A stretch of 64,000 nucleotides of DNA from Lysobacter niastensis (GTDB taxonomy: Bacteria; Pseudomonadota; Gammaproteobacteria; Xanthomonadales; Xanthomonadaceae), in the NCBI RefSeq assembly GCF_015453285.1, contig NZ_JADLZT010000003.1:1-64000 (forward strand), given 5' to 3'. A program made the translations under genes and the position numbers. Each line of letters opens with the position of its first letter. Position 1 is the first letter of the stretch. Of this stretch, positions 42,510-50,290 are shown in pieces. The notes beneath the pieces were generated by a model. It saw nothing but the letters and a program-made list of their open reading frames with translations, did no database searches and was not told the origin of the DNA.

Positions 42510-42596
42510 TGGGACTGACGCGTTGATCCGGGCTGAGATTAAGGACCGCGGGTCCGGCTAACAAGCGGGTGCGTCGCCGGACCCTGCGTGTTCCAG
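42510..42596 (-). repeat. Dispersed repeat with GCTAACAAGC core (copy D)
   Basis: ACGCGTTGATCCGGGCTGAG, ATTAAGGACCGCGGGTCCGG and CTAACAAGCGGGTGCGTCGC align with the element at 28.9 kb. GGGTCCGGC and GCCGGACCC form a hairpin around the core. It lies in front of the amidohydrolase gene. Confidence 0.62.
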
Positions 42597-42605
42597 GGTG
42601 CCCAC

Positions 42606-42720
42606 TGCCCCACCCGGCCAGTGGGCGGCGCGGACGATGCCGTCGAGGTCGCCGGCGAGGCGGTCGAAGCAGTGCGCCAGCGCGAGGGCGACAGCGGGAC
42701 TTCCTCGCCGTCGGCATCGG
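42606..42720 (-). pseudogene. XAC0095-like gene, frameshifted 3' fragment (copy 2)
   Basis: It aligns base for base with the 3' end of the gene at 44280-44561 (from CCCGGCCAGTGGGCGG to GCGGGACTTC). One base is lost in the CCCCTCGCGCTG segment, which shifts the frame. No start is present. Confidence 0.75.
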
Positions 42721-42831
42721 TGTTGGACTCTGGCAGGCGGCCCCGCTGCGCATAGCGCATATGGGCCTGAGTGAGACTGTCCGCGCTTGGATAGACTAGT
42801 TCGAACCCGCCAACACGAGTCCTACCGCCAC

Positions 42832-44178
42832 ATGGCAAACAATCAAGAACTGAAACAAGGCGACGGATTCATACGACCGGCACAAGATTGGCATGAACTT
42901 GAGCACAGCCAAGTTGTATCGACGGACAGTGACCCTTTCCAATGTTTGGTGCGCCTCCCCGGGGGAGCAGGCGCCAAGCTTGCGGACCTGGTGCCGTCTT
43001 CCGATCTCTTTGTTTCCCCTTTCACTCGAGCCTTCTCTGAGCGAGACCCGCAAGCTCATCAACAAGCACGAGCACTTTTCGACCTGGCGAGTTCCTTCAT
43101 CCGTGAAGCAGGGGCGATAGAAGTCGGGGCATTGACTAAGAAGATCAAGAGTGATCTTCGGTTCAAGCATCTCGATATGCCGTACATTGAAAACTGCCTG
43201 AAATGCAGAGCCGCTATCGGCTCTTTTATCGTGGAGAGAATGAAAAGGCCACCATCTTTCCGGCTCTCATTGGCCGATAGCCTTAAGCAGCGAGAGAAGA
43301 CTCGTATCTTCGCGGCAACATTCGCCGAAGAGTTGGACGCCCTCAGCAAGCGGGTGAGACACATAATTCCACACGCGGCCACTCTTGGAACTTACCGCGA
43401 GAACCTTCTTCAAAGCCTCCTTCGCAAGAACCTGCCGGATCGATACCACGTCGCCACAGGATTCATCCATGGGTGCGACCGACAACTCGATGTCTTGATC
43501 TACGATAGCGTCGATTACGCGCCGATATTCAGGGAGGGAGACCTTGTGGTCGCGACCCCAGAATCGGTTCGTGCCGTGATCGAGGTCAAGACTAGTCTGA
43601 CCACTTCTGAGTTAGGCAATAGCCTCGCCCTATTGAACGAGGTGTGTGATTGCGATGAAGGCACCCCGCCGTTCTTCAAAGGAATCTTCGCTTTTGAGTC
43701 AGCAGACACCGACACTCTGATGAGCGGTGTACATGACTTTTACCGGGACACCTCTGACGAAGTCGAGGCTGAGGACCTTCCTACCTCCATCTCCCGTCCC
43801 TTTCAGCATCTAACTGCCCTTGCCGTTCCCGGAAAGTCCTTCATCTCAATCGACTATCTGAAAGGCAAGGACACATCACGGTACCGGCCTGTAGCCGTTT
43901 CGTGGGAAAGCGCTTCGAATCTGCGGCCTCAAGCTGCCCTCTTCTTGAGCATGCTGCTTTCCTACCTGCGACACGACACAGCAAAGCGACAGGGGAGCTG
44001 GGACCCTCAAGCACTCCTCGGTTCTGACACAAAACCAGTCCTGATGCGTCCCCTCGGGTCAGCTAGCTGGGGTAACTATGTACTCGAAGACCATGGACGC
44101 GAGATCGAAGGTGTGCCGCTCAACCAGCAGATCGAGAGTGTGCAACGCTGGCTCAGCGGGGCGGTGTGGGAGTCCTAG
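42832..44178 (+). CDS. DUF6602-like PD-(D/E)xK domain protein
   Basis: A 448-residue soluble protein. The central part has the pattern I associate with DUF6602: GTYRENLLQSLLRKNLPDRY, then Asp220 (RQLDVLIYD) and Glu251-x-Lys253 (VIEVKTSL). Together these form a PD-(D/E)xK nuclease-like site. The N-terminal about 190 residues are helical and unassigned. A TTG start at 42787 is an alternative. GC is lower than in the flanks. It lies in an island with two Mrr proteins and a KAP NTPase, which suggests defence. Confidence 0.75.
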   Translation: MANNQELKQGDGFIRPAQDWHELEHSQVVSTDSDPFQCLVRLPGGAGAKLADLVPSSDLFVSPFTRAFSERDPQAHQQARALFDLASSFIREAGAIEVGALTKKIKSDLRFKHLDMPYIENCLKCRAAIGSFIVERMKRPPSFRLSLADSLKQREKTRIFAATFAEELDALSKRVRHIIPHAATLGTYRENLLQSLLRKNLPDRYHVATGFIHGCDRQLDVLIYDSVDYAPIFREGDLVVATPESVRAVIEVKTSLTTSELGNSLALLNEVCDCDEGTPPFFKGIFAFESADTDTLMSGVHDFYRDTSDEVEAEDLPTSISRPFQHLTALAVPGKSFISIDYLKGKDTSRYRPVAVSWESASNLRPQAALFLSMLLSYLRHDTAKRQGSWDPQALLGSDTKPVLMRPLGSASWGNYVLEDHGREIEGVPLNQQIESVQRWLSGAVWES

Positions 44179-44279
44179 CCGCGCCATGCGGCATAAGACT
44201 TGACGCTTGGAGCTTGCTGTAAGCCCAGCGCATGGGACGGTACGGCGAGGCTGCGCGCCTCGCTCGACCGAGACCCCGA

Positions 44280-44561
44280 CTATCTAGACGGGGATGCCCT
44301 GCCCGGCCAGTGGGCGGCTTGGACGATGCCGTCGAGGTCGCCGGCCAGGCGGTCAAAGCAATGCGCCAGCGCGAGCGGAGACAGCGGGACTTCGTCGTCG
44401 CCGGCTTCGGTGCGTGGTTCGGTCAGGCGGGCGAGCAGCCGCAGGTGGTCGCGGGCTTGTACGAGCGCCAGGTGCGCGTCCTCGGGAAGCTGATACGCCA
44501 TCGGCGAGCGGTCGGCGGCGGTGGTTGCGGTGGTTGCGGTGGTGCGATGGTCCTTTCGCAT
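44280..44561 (-). CDS. XAC0095-like small protein
   Basis: A 93-residue protein with the core YQLPEDAHLALVQARDHLRL, LARLTEPRT and HCFDRLAGDLDGIVQAAHWP. I recognise this as the XAC0095-like family of xanthomonads; function is unknown. GGAGGAATCGAG before the ATG at 44561 is a near-perfect ribosome-binding site. It is preceded by a long structured leader. Two 3' fragments of the same gene lie at 41256 and 42606. Confidence 0.8.
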   Translation of the reverse strand: MRKDHRTTATTATTAADRSPMAYQLPEDAHLALVQARDHLRLLARLTEPRTEAGDDEVPLSPLALAHCFDRLAGDLDGIVQAAHWPGRASPSR

Positions 44562-44803
44562 CTCGATTCCTCCAGGCAGTCCTTGCTGGCTTGCGCCGCG
44601 AGCGCGACGCAAGGGTGTCGGGAGGCTAAGAACCGAGCGTAGTCGGCGGGCAGCTTTTCCCTTGCGGGTGTTGTATGGCTGCCGCCCTCCCGACGCGGAG
44701 CAACTACGTCGAGTTGTGCACCAAGAAACCTTGGACACAAAAAACCCACCGGTTTGACGGAGGTGGGGACCGCTACGCTCGGAGTTCTTAGGCTCCGGGA
44801 GTG
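44562..44803 (-). promoter_or_regulatory. Structured 5' leader of XAC0095-like gene
   Basis: On the minus strand, about 240 nt precede the ATG. An outer imperfect inverted repeat pairs 44618-44642 with 44773-44800 (CTACGCTCGG...TTCTTAG...). Inside it are a hairpin with a U-tract (44738-44767) and a TTGTG-CCAAG/CTTGG-CACAA hairpin (about 44714-44740). A terminator enclosed in a larger alternative pairing is the layout of an attenuator or riboswitch-like leader. Confidence 0.55.
44738..44767 (-). terminator. Intrinsic-terminator-like hairpin inside the leader
   Basis: On the minus strand CCCACCTCCGTCAAACCGGTGGG is followed by TTTTTTG. No gene reads into it from the right (the neighbouring gene is on the plus strand), so it probably ends a short transcript or attenuates the leader. 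Confidence 0.6.
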
Positions 44804-44936
44804 AGTCTGCTACTGGGTGGTTGAGTGCGTCAAGCAGCGCTTTGCGCGCTTCGGGGGCCTGGGCGAACTCGCCGAGCGGACTTTTCCGAATGAGCGCCGA
44901 CGGAGTATCGTCGCCGTGGGGACAAGGGGGAGCGAC

Positions 44937-45746
44937 ATGGGTCGTCGCAAACAGAATGGACTGGAGCTGATCGCCTCGCTGCCGTGGCCGGTCGGAATCG
45001 TCTTAGGCATCCTCGCGTTTGTTGGCATTCGCTACGGGCTGGGTTGGTACTTCACGACCACCGCATCGCACATCACGCAGCAGGTCGGGCGCCAGATGCT
45101 GTCGAGCGGCATGCTTGCCCCGATCGCGTGGATTTTCCTGGCGATCTGCTGGTTCGGCGCCCTGCTCTCCTGGCTCGGCAGGCGCAAGCGCAAGCAACTA
45201 CTGGCCACACAGACCGGACTCGACAACCTGCGTGCCATGACCTGGCGCGAGTTCGAAATGCTCGTAGGAGAAGCCTTCCGTCGACGCGACTACGCCGTCG
45301 AAGAAACCGGGCTTGGAGGTGCGGATGGAGGCATCGACCTGATCCTCCGCAAGGACGGACGCAAGGAACTGGTCCAGTGCAAACAATGGCGCAGTATGCA
45401 GGTCGGCGTTTCCGTCGTGCGCGAGATGTGGGGACTCGCGAACCACCACAGCGCGGATGGCGCCAAGATCGTCAGCGTCGGCGACTACACGCGGGATGCA
45501 ATCGAGTTTGCGAGGGACAAGCAGATCGAACTAATCAGCGCCCCGCAGTTGCTGGAAATGATTCGAAGCACCCAAATGCCCGGACGACACGAACCATCGA
45601 CGGAAACCACAAGCGGAGCACCATCTTGCCCCTCTTGTTCGGCCGCCATGGTGCTACGTCGGAACAAAGCAAGCGGCCAATCCTTTTGGGGATGTGGCAA
45701 CTACCCGAACTGCAGGGGCACAAGGGCGATGAAAAACCTACTCTGA
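44937..45746 (+). CDS. Mrr-type endonuclease with two N-terminal membrane helices and C-terminal zinc ribbon
   Basis: A 269-residue protein. Two membrane helices (VGIVLGILAFVGIRYGLGWY and LAPIAWIFLAICWFGALLSW) precede an Mrr-like domain with Asp134 (ADGGIDLIL) and Gln147-x-Lys149 (VQCKQW). A topoisomerase-type zinc ribbon follows (CPSC...CGNYPNC). The start at 44937 has AAGGGGGAG. The order of parts is the reverse of the protein at 39918-40835. It is expected to cut DNA at the inner membrane. Confidence 0.87.
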   Translation: MGRRKQNGLELIASLPWPVGIVLGILAFVGIRYGLGWYFTTTASHITQQVGRQMLSSGMLAPIAWIFLAICWFGALLSWLGRRKRKQLLATQTGLDNLRAMTWREFEMLVGEAFRRRDYAVEETGLGGADGGIDLILRKDGRKELVQCKQWRSMQVGVSVVREMWGLANHHSADGAKIVSVGDYTRDAIEFARDKQIELISAPQLLEMIRSTQMPGRHEPSTETTSGAPSCPSCSAAMVLRRNKASGQSFWGCGNYPNCRGTRAMKNLL

Positions 45747-45861
45747 CCGCTGTTCTTTGCCCCGTGCCACCCAATTCCGCGGGGCGAAGCCAGATGGGAC
45801 AAGAAACGCACTCTGCCCCTGCTTCGATAGGTCTCCTCCCCTTTTTCATCACAGGCATTCC

Positions 45862-47400
45862 ATGGACACATTAGTTGACAGCACTGAACGCGCAGAAAAA
45901 CGATGGCCAGATGATGTGTTGGGCCGGGATCGTCTTGCCGACTTCCTCACGACGTCATTGACCGAACAGGCACGCATCCGGACGCGATCACAGGGCACAG
46001 GACTGACGGTAGCCCTCGACGCGGACTGGGGCACCGGCAAGAGCTTCTTTGTTAGGCATTGGGCATCGGACCTTACGACCCTGGAACATCCCGTAGTGGT
46101 ATTCGACGCTTGGGAGAATGACATCGGAGACGAGGCCGCTGTCGCTCTGATGGCATGCATAAAACTGGAACTGGAGAAGTGGACTGCAAAGCTGCCAAAC
46201 AAGAATGCAATTCGAAATAAAGCAAAGGAAGCCACGACCAGCGCAATTCAAGGCCTCAGGAAAGCAATCGTTCCAGCTTCGAAAGTCATTGCCGCAGGCG
46301 TCTTGAAGAAGGCAACCGGAATTGTCGTAGAGGAAATTTTTGACGCCTATACAAGCACTTCAAACAAAGCCCTTGACGAAATCTCGGAAGCCACATCTGC
46401 AACACTAGAAGCGGGCCTCGATGAGCTTTTCAAAAGGTCGCTAGACGAGCATCAGAAACGAAGCGCGGCGATAAAACATTTCAAGACCTCAATTTCTAGT
46501 TTGATTGAGCTATTAGAGGCTGAGGCAAACGCAAGAATGCCGGTATTTGTCTTTATCGACGAAGTTGACCGATGTCGCCCAACGTATGCAATCAAGCTCC
46601 TTGAAGAGATCAAACATATTTTTGGAGTTTCCAAGATATGTTTTGTTGTCACGACCAATCTCAGCCAACTCCGGGAATCTGTCTGCGCCATCTACGGCGC
46701 TGGATTCGATGGTCACCGCTACTTGAAGAGGTTCTTTGATTACCAATACACACTTCCCGAACCCGACAACGAAAGCTTCTCTGCCCAACTGTTGACGGAA
46801 GGATCGGCAATCAGCTCAAGAAGCACGGCAAATGGGCTGCCTGCCCGATCTGCCGAGCCAGATGCAAAGCATGCAATTGCCCTCATAGCGAATGGGTTCG
46901 GACTCGACCTCAGGTCACAGAAGCAGGTCTTCTCTGTCGCAAATTCCGTAGCAGCAGCCATCCCAAATGACAAGAAAGTCTTCGTGATATGGCTGTTCTT
47001 CCTTTGCGCACTCCAGCATAAAAAGCCCGACCTTTTTGAGGCACTCCTACATACGAGACTGGACAAAAAAAGCTTTGATGACTTATGCCGTGAAGCTTTC
47101 AAGAAAGACATCGAGGTCGAGTATTCAAAGCCAGGGCAACACCCGTATGAACGACAGCCCCCCAGCGGCAGAGCATCGCTCTCAGAAATCGTCTGGGCCT
47201 ACTACGACTGGTCGTTTGAAGATCTCTTGAAGCTACGTGACAGGAGCTCCGAAATAAATCTGTACAACTATCCTGCCTCGAACATTAGAGAGGTAGCTGA
47301 CGAAGCACCGAATCCATACTACGAAAGAACAAAGTACCCTCCATCTATCGCAAGATATGCCGAGTGGGTCAAATACGCAGGACTTGCTTACGCGGATTAG
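45862..47400 (+). CDS. KAP-family P-loop NTPase
   Basis: A 512-residue NTPase. Walker A is DWGTGKSFF (55-63), a FDAWEND motif lies at about 80, and Walker B is VFVFIDEVDRCRP at about 228-240. This motif set defines the KAP family, which includes the phage-exclusion protein PifA. Between the Walker motifs lies a helical insert with a weakly hydrophobic stretch that may associate with membranes. GC falls clearly below that of the neighbours, suggesting recent transfer. The start at 45862 has no strong ribosome site. About 200 bases after it hold no gene. Confidence 0.87.
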   Translation: MDTLVDSTERAEKRWPDDVLGRDRLADFLTTSLTEQARIRTRSQGTGLTVALDADWGTGKSFFVRHWASDLTTLEHPVVVFDAWENDIGDEAAVALMACIKLELEKWTAKLPNKNAIRNKAKEATTSAIQGLRKAIVPASKVIAAGVLKKATGIVVEEIFDAYTSTSNKALDEISEATSATLEAGLDELFKRSLDEHQKRSAAIKHFKTSISSLIELLEAEANARMPVFVFIDEVDRCRPTYAIKLLEEIKHIFGVSKICFVVTTNLSQLRESVCAIYGAGFDGHRYLKRFFDYQYTLPEPDNESFSAQLLTEGSAISSRSTANGLPARSAEPDAKHAIALIANGFGLDLRSQKQVFSVANSVAAAIPNDKKVFVIWLFFLCALQHKKPDLFEALLHTRLDKKSFDDLCREAFKKDIEVEYSKPGQHPYERQPPSGRASLSEIVWAYYDWSFEDLLKLRDRSSEINLYNYPASNIREVADEAPNPYYERTKYPPSIARYAEWVKYAGLAYAD

Positions 47401-47603
47401 CACAAGCAACTAACTTTCAGGGCCTGCCAAAGGCGCATCGGGGAACGTGGCAATTGAACTGGCATTGTTGCCATCTCTTGCGGCGCTCTCGGGCGGTGGT
47501 CTGTAGCGACTTCAGCCCTCGACCGCGTAGCCGTTGCGGTTGCCTGGTGGCCGGCGACGTTGTCGACCTGCCACGTCTAGCTCCTTTCTAGAGTCAGCCC
47601 CGA

Positions 47604-48455
47604 TCAGTCCCCGCCCTGCGGTGCCGCTGCCACAAACCGAACCGCCTCGGCCACGGCCTTGGGATTTTCGCGGTGGAGGTTGTGCCCGGTGGCGTAGTAC
47701 TGGTGGATGCCGCGCGACGCGCCGGCAAACAGGTCCGCGTGCTGGCGCTTCCACAGGGCCTTGCCCTGCGCGGTTTCCTCGAAGACGAACGGCTCGGCTG
47801 CCACCTGCGTCGTAGTGAGCAGGGCCACCGGCAGGTCAGGAAGAGTGCGCGGCGTGGTGGCGGCGTCGCTGTCGAGCTGGGCGATCAGCAGCTTGTAGTC
47901 TTCCGCCATGTTCGGCGGCAGCATCGACAGCAGCGCCTTGTCGTCGGCCAGTACGCGCTCGCGATCGGCGCGCAGGGTGTCGTGGCGTTGGCCCATGGTC
48001 GCCGGATCGACCAGCACCAGGCCCAGCAGGCGCTGCGGATGCTGGCGTGCGAACTCGGTGGCCAACAGGCCGCCATAGGAATGGCCGACGAGCACGACCT
48101 TGCGGTTGGGCGCCAACGTGTCCATGACGGCGTTGAGGTCCTGCAGGTGCTGCTCGATGGTCTTCGGGGCGCCGTCCGTGCCGGACTTGCCCAGGCCGGC
48201 GCGCGCATAGGCGATGCAGGTGCAGTCGGCGCCCAGGCTGGCGATGGTGTCCTTCCACACGCCGGCGCCCTGGCCGAAGCCGGACTCGAACACGACGGTG
48301 ACCGGCCCCTGTCCCTGCTGCTCTGCCTGCAGGCTGTAGCCCTTGCGGGCGACCTGCACGCCGGCTGCCGGCGCGTCTGCTGCGTGCACCGTCGTTGCCG
48401 CGCATGCCAGCGCCAACGACAGCATCCATCCCTTCATTGCGAACGTCTTGCTCAT
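47604..48455 (-). CDS. Alpha/beta hydrolase, exported
   Basis: A protein of about 283 residues with a signal peptide (MLSLALACAATTVHAAD). The nucleophile is in LVGHSYGGLLA, preceded by FESGFGQGAGVW, and the catalytic His is near YYATGHNLHRE. The start at 48455 has GGAGTGG upstream; Met at 48437 is an alternative. It resembles periplasmic esterases or peptidases of this fold; the substrate is unknown. Confidence 0.87.
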   Translation of the reverse strand: MSKTFAMKGWMLSLALACAATTVHAADAPAAGVQVARKGYSLQAEQQGQGPVTVVFESGFGQGAGVWKDTIASLGADCTCIAYARAGLGKSGTDGAPKTIEQHLQDLNAVMDTLAPNRKVVLVGHSYGGLLATEFARQHPQRLLGLVLVDPATMGQRHDTLRADRERVLADDKALLSMLPPNMAEDYKLLIAQLDSDAATTPRTLPDLPVALLTTTQVAAEPFVFEETAQGKALWKRQHADLFAGASRGIHQYYATGHNLHRENPKAVAEAVRFVAAAPQGGD

Positions 48456-48727
48456 TACCACTCCGTGTTGTGGGGTTTGTTGATGTGCGGATTCTGGCTG
48501 TATGAATGGGCGGTGCGGAGTGCGGTTGGTCATGTTGCGTTCTTACCCATGACGGTCGAACTCAAAAGCAAGGACAGCCGGATGCGGGAGTTTGCCGTGG
48601 TCATCCTTCGACTCCGCTTCGCGGAGCCTGTCCTGAGCGCCAGCGAAGGGCTCAGGACGAACGGTTAGGTGATTGCGTTGCTGATGGAATAAGCAGGGCC
48701 CGCTGGATGGCGCGCCCTCACCCCTAC

Positions 48728-48828
48728 CCTCTCCCGCAAGCGGGAGAGGGGGAACAGCCCGCAAGGGAGATGGGGAACAGCGCGCAATGGAGAGGGGGAA
48801 CGGCCCGCAAGGGAGAGGAAGAACAGCG
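48728..48828. repeat. Tandem repeat seeded by an interspersed palindrome
   Basis: The palindrome CCCTCTCCCGCAAGCGGGAG(AGGG) at 48728-48751 runs into four tandem units of about 23 bp, each a variant of CGCAAGGGAGAGGGGGAACAGC. The unit pattern alternates CAGC/CGGC ends. The stretch lies in a 440-bp intergenic region that holds no gene. A second, unrelated palindromic block (CTCCGCTTCGCGGAG) lies at about 48610. Confidence 0.75.
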
Positions 48829-48895
48829 GCGTTGCGTAGCTGTTCGCGGCAGCATCGGCAGCAGCGCCTCCCGCATGCAGGGAACGTGTCGGTGC

Positions 48896-49378
48896 CTACG
48901 TGCCCTTCGCACGTGCAGTCGCTGTGCCCGGGCGGCGCGGCACTTGGGCCGCGGCCGCGTTGTGCATTGAAGGTTCTTTGGTCTTGCGTTGCCGCGCTGG
49001 AGCAGCGGCTTCGGCGAGCAGGCGACGGAACGTCGGGCACTCCAGATGGCTCGGTGCCCGGCATGCGGCGGCGTGGCGCAGGCCATCGCGCATCGCGCTG
49101 AGCCGGTGGATGGTGCGGTCCAGTTCGGCGGCCTTCGCGGTGAGCATGCGTCGATCGATGCTGGGGCGGCCGTCGGCCGCAAACATCGCCGCTATCTCGT
49201 CCAGCGAGAAGCCAGCGGCGCGGCCGAGCGCGATCAACGCCAGGCGCTCCACCACCAAGGGATCGAAGACGCGCCGCAGGCCCTGTCGGCCGATGGATGC
49301 GATGAGCCCCTTCTCCTCGTAGTAGCGCAGCGTGGACGCGGGCACACCAGAGCGTTTCGCCACCGCGGCGATATCCAT
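48896..49378 (-). CDS. MerR-family transcriptional regulator
   Basis: A 160-residue regulator. The N-terminal winged HTH reads MDIAAVAKRSGVPASTLRYYEEKGLI, followed by a dimerisation helix (RRMLTAKAAELDRTIHRLSAM). Cys residues in AACRAPSHLECP could bind metal or act as a redox sensor, but the spacing is not the SoxR cluster. The start at 49378 excludes an upstream stretch that overlaps the promoter. It is divergent from the DUF2938 gene, its probable target. Confidence 0.87.
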   Translation of the reverse strand: MDIAAVAKRSGVPASTLRYYEEKGLIASIGRQGLRRVFDPLVVERLALIALGRAAGFSLDEIAAMFAADGRPSIDRRMLTAKAAELDRTIHRLSAMRDGLRHAAACRAPSHLECPTFRRLLAEAAAPARQRKTKEPSMHNAAAAQVPRRPGTATARAKGT

Positions 49379-49389
49379 GCGGGCACCTC

Positions 49390-49420
49390 TTGACCTCAAG
49401 TCGACTTGAAGTGGCACTGT
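49390..49420 (+). promoter_or_regulatory. MerR-type promoter/operator with SoxR-box-like palindrome
   Basis: TTGACC (-35 like, 49390-49395) and CACTGT (49415-49420) are 19 bp apart, the long spacer typical of MerR-regulated promoters. The spacer carries the palindrome CTCAAGTCGACTTGAAG, similar to the SoxR box. It lies between divergent genes and reads toward DUF2938. Confidence 0.7.
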
Positions 49421-49460
49421 GCTCGCCATCGCACGACGGCACAAGCCGCGGAGGATGGAT

Positions 49461-49952
49461 ATGGACCTGGTGGCATGCACGGCAGGGATTGGCGCTGGGG
49501 CGACCCTGTTGATGGACCTCTGGTCACTCGCGCGGCGGAGCCTGCTGGGAGTGCCGCTGCCGAATTACAGCCTCGTCGGGCGCTGGCTGGGACATATGCG
49601 CAAAGGCCGCTTCCGTCATGAAGCCATCGCCAAGGCCGCACCCGTGCGGAATGAGCCGCTGATCGGCTGGGTCGCGCATTACCTGATCGGCATTGGCTTC
49701 GCTGCACTGGTGCCGCTGTTCTGGGGCGCAGCCTGGTTCCACGCGCCGACGCCCGGGCCGGCGCTGACGGTCGGGGTGGCCACGGTGGCCGCACCTTTTC
49801 TGCTGATGCAGCCCGGCATGGGCGCCGGCCTTGCCGCACGTCGAACGCCACACCCGCACGCGGCCCGCCTGCAGAGCCTCATCACGCACGCGGTGTTCGG
49901 GCTGGGCCTCTACATGGCGGCCGTGGTGCTGCGTGCCCTGCTCCCGCAGTAA
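49461..49952 (+). CDS. DUF2938 family membrane protein
   Basis: A 163-residue protein with about four membrane helices, starting LVACTAGIGAGATLLMDLWS and ending LYMAAVVLRALLPQ. The N-terminus and GWVAHYLIGIGFAALVP fit DUF2938. The start at 49461 is favoured by GGAGG six bases upstream; ATG 49455 is too close to it. Function is unknown. Its position with a MerR gene and a DUF2798 gene suggests a stress-induced membrane unit. Confidence 0.83.
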   Translation: MDLVACTAGIGAGATLLMDLWSLARRSLLGVPLPNYSLVGRWLGHMRKGRFRHEAIAKAAPVRNEPLIGWVAHYLIGIGFAALVPLFWGAAWFHAPTPGPALTVGVATVAAPFLLMQPGMGAGLAARRTPHPHAARLQSLITHAVFGLGLYMAAVVLRALLPQ

Positions 49953-49998
49953 CCGCGCGCTCGCGCCTCTTCATTGCACCCACGACAGGAACATCACC

Positions 49999-50223
49999 AT
50001 GCGTATTCCCGCCCGTTTTGCCCCGATCCTTTTCGGCGCCCTGCTCTCGATGATCATGGTCGCCGTGGTCACGGCCTTCGTGCTCGCGATCAATCAAGGC
50101 CTGCATCCCGGCTTCTTCGCTCAATGGTCGAAGAGCTGCATGACGACCTGGCCGATGGCCTTCGTCACCGTGACGATCGTTGCGCCGCTGGTGCGCAAGG
50201 CGGTGTCGAAGGTCACGGGCTGA
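49999..50223 (+). CDS. DUF2798 family small membrane protein
   Basis: A 74-residue protein with two membrane helices (ILFGALLSMIMVAVVTAFVL and MAFVTVTIVAPLVRKAV), typical of DUF2798. It lies 46 bp after the DUF2938 gene on the same strand, probably in its operon. Function is unknown. Confidence 0.85.
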   Translation: MRIPARFAPILFGALLSMIMVAVVTAFVLAINQGLHPGFFAQWSKSCMTTWPMAFVTVTIVAPLVRKAVSKVTG

Positions 50224-50241
50224 AGCAAGCCCACAAAAAGA

Positions 50242-50272
50242 AACAGGCCCGCCAGTGGCGGGCCTGTGTTCT
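50242..50272 (-). terminator. Rho-independent terminator of icmF
   Basis: ACAGGCCCGCC/GGCGGGCCTGT forms an 11-bp stem. On the minus strand it is followed by TTTCTTTTTG, 18 bp after the icmF stop codon. Confidence 0.87.
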
Positions 50273-50290
50273 GAGACCTGGGCAGTCAGG

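Noticed and set aside
39860-42832. Search for an integron integrase upstream of the first cassette
   Set aside because: The region holds Mrr, amidohydrolase and DUF6602-like genes; no frame shows tyrosine-recombinase boxes or the IntI-specific patch.
44810-45028. Minus-strand ORF overlapping the zinc-ribbon Mrr gene start
   Set aside because: No motif or start signal; the plus-strand gene has clear membrane helices and a strong ribosome site.
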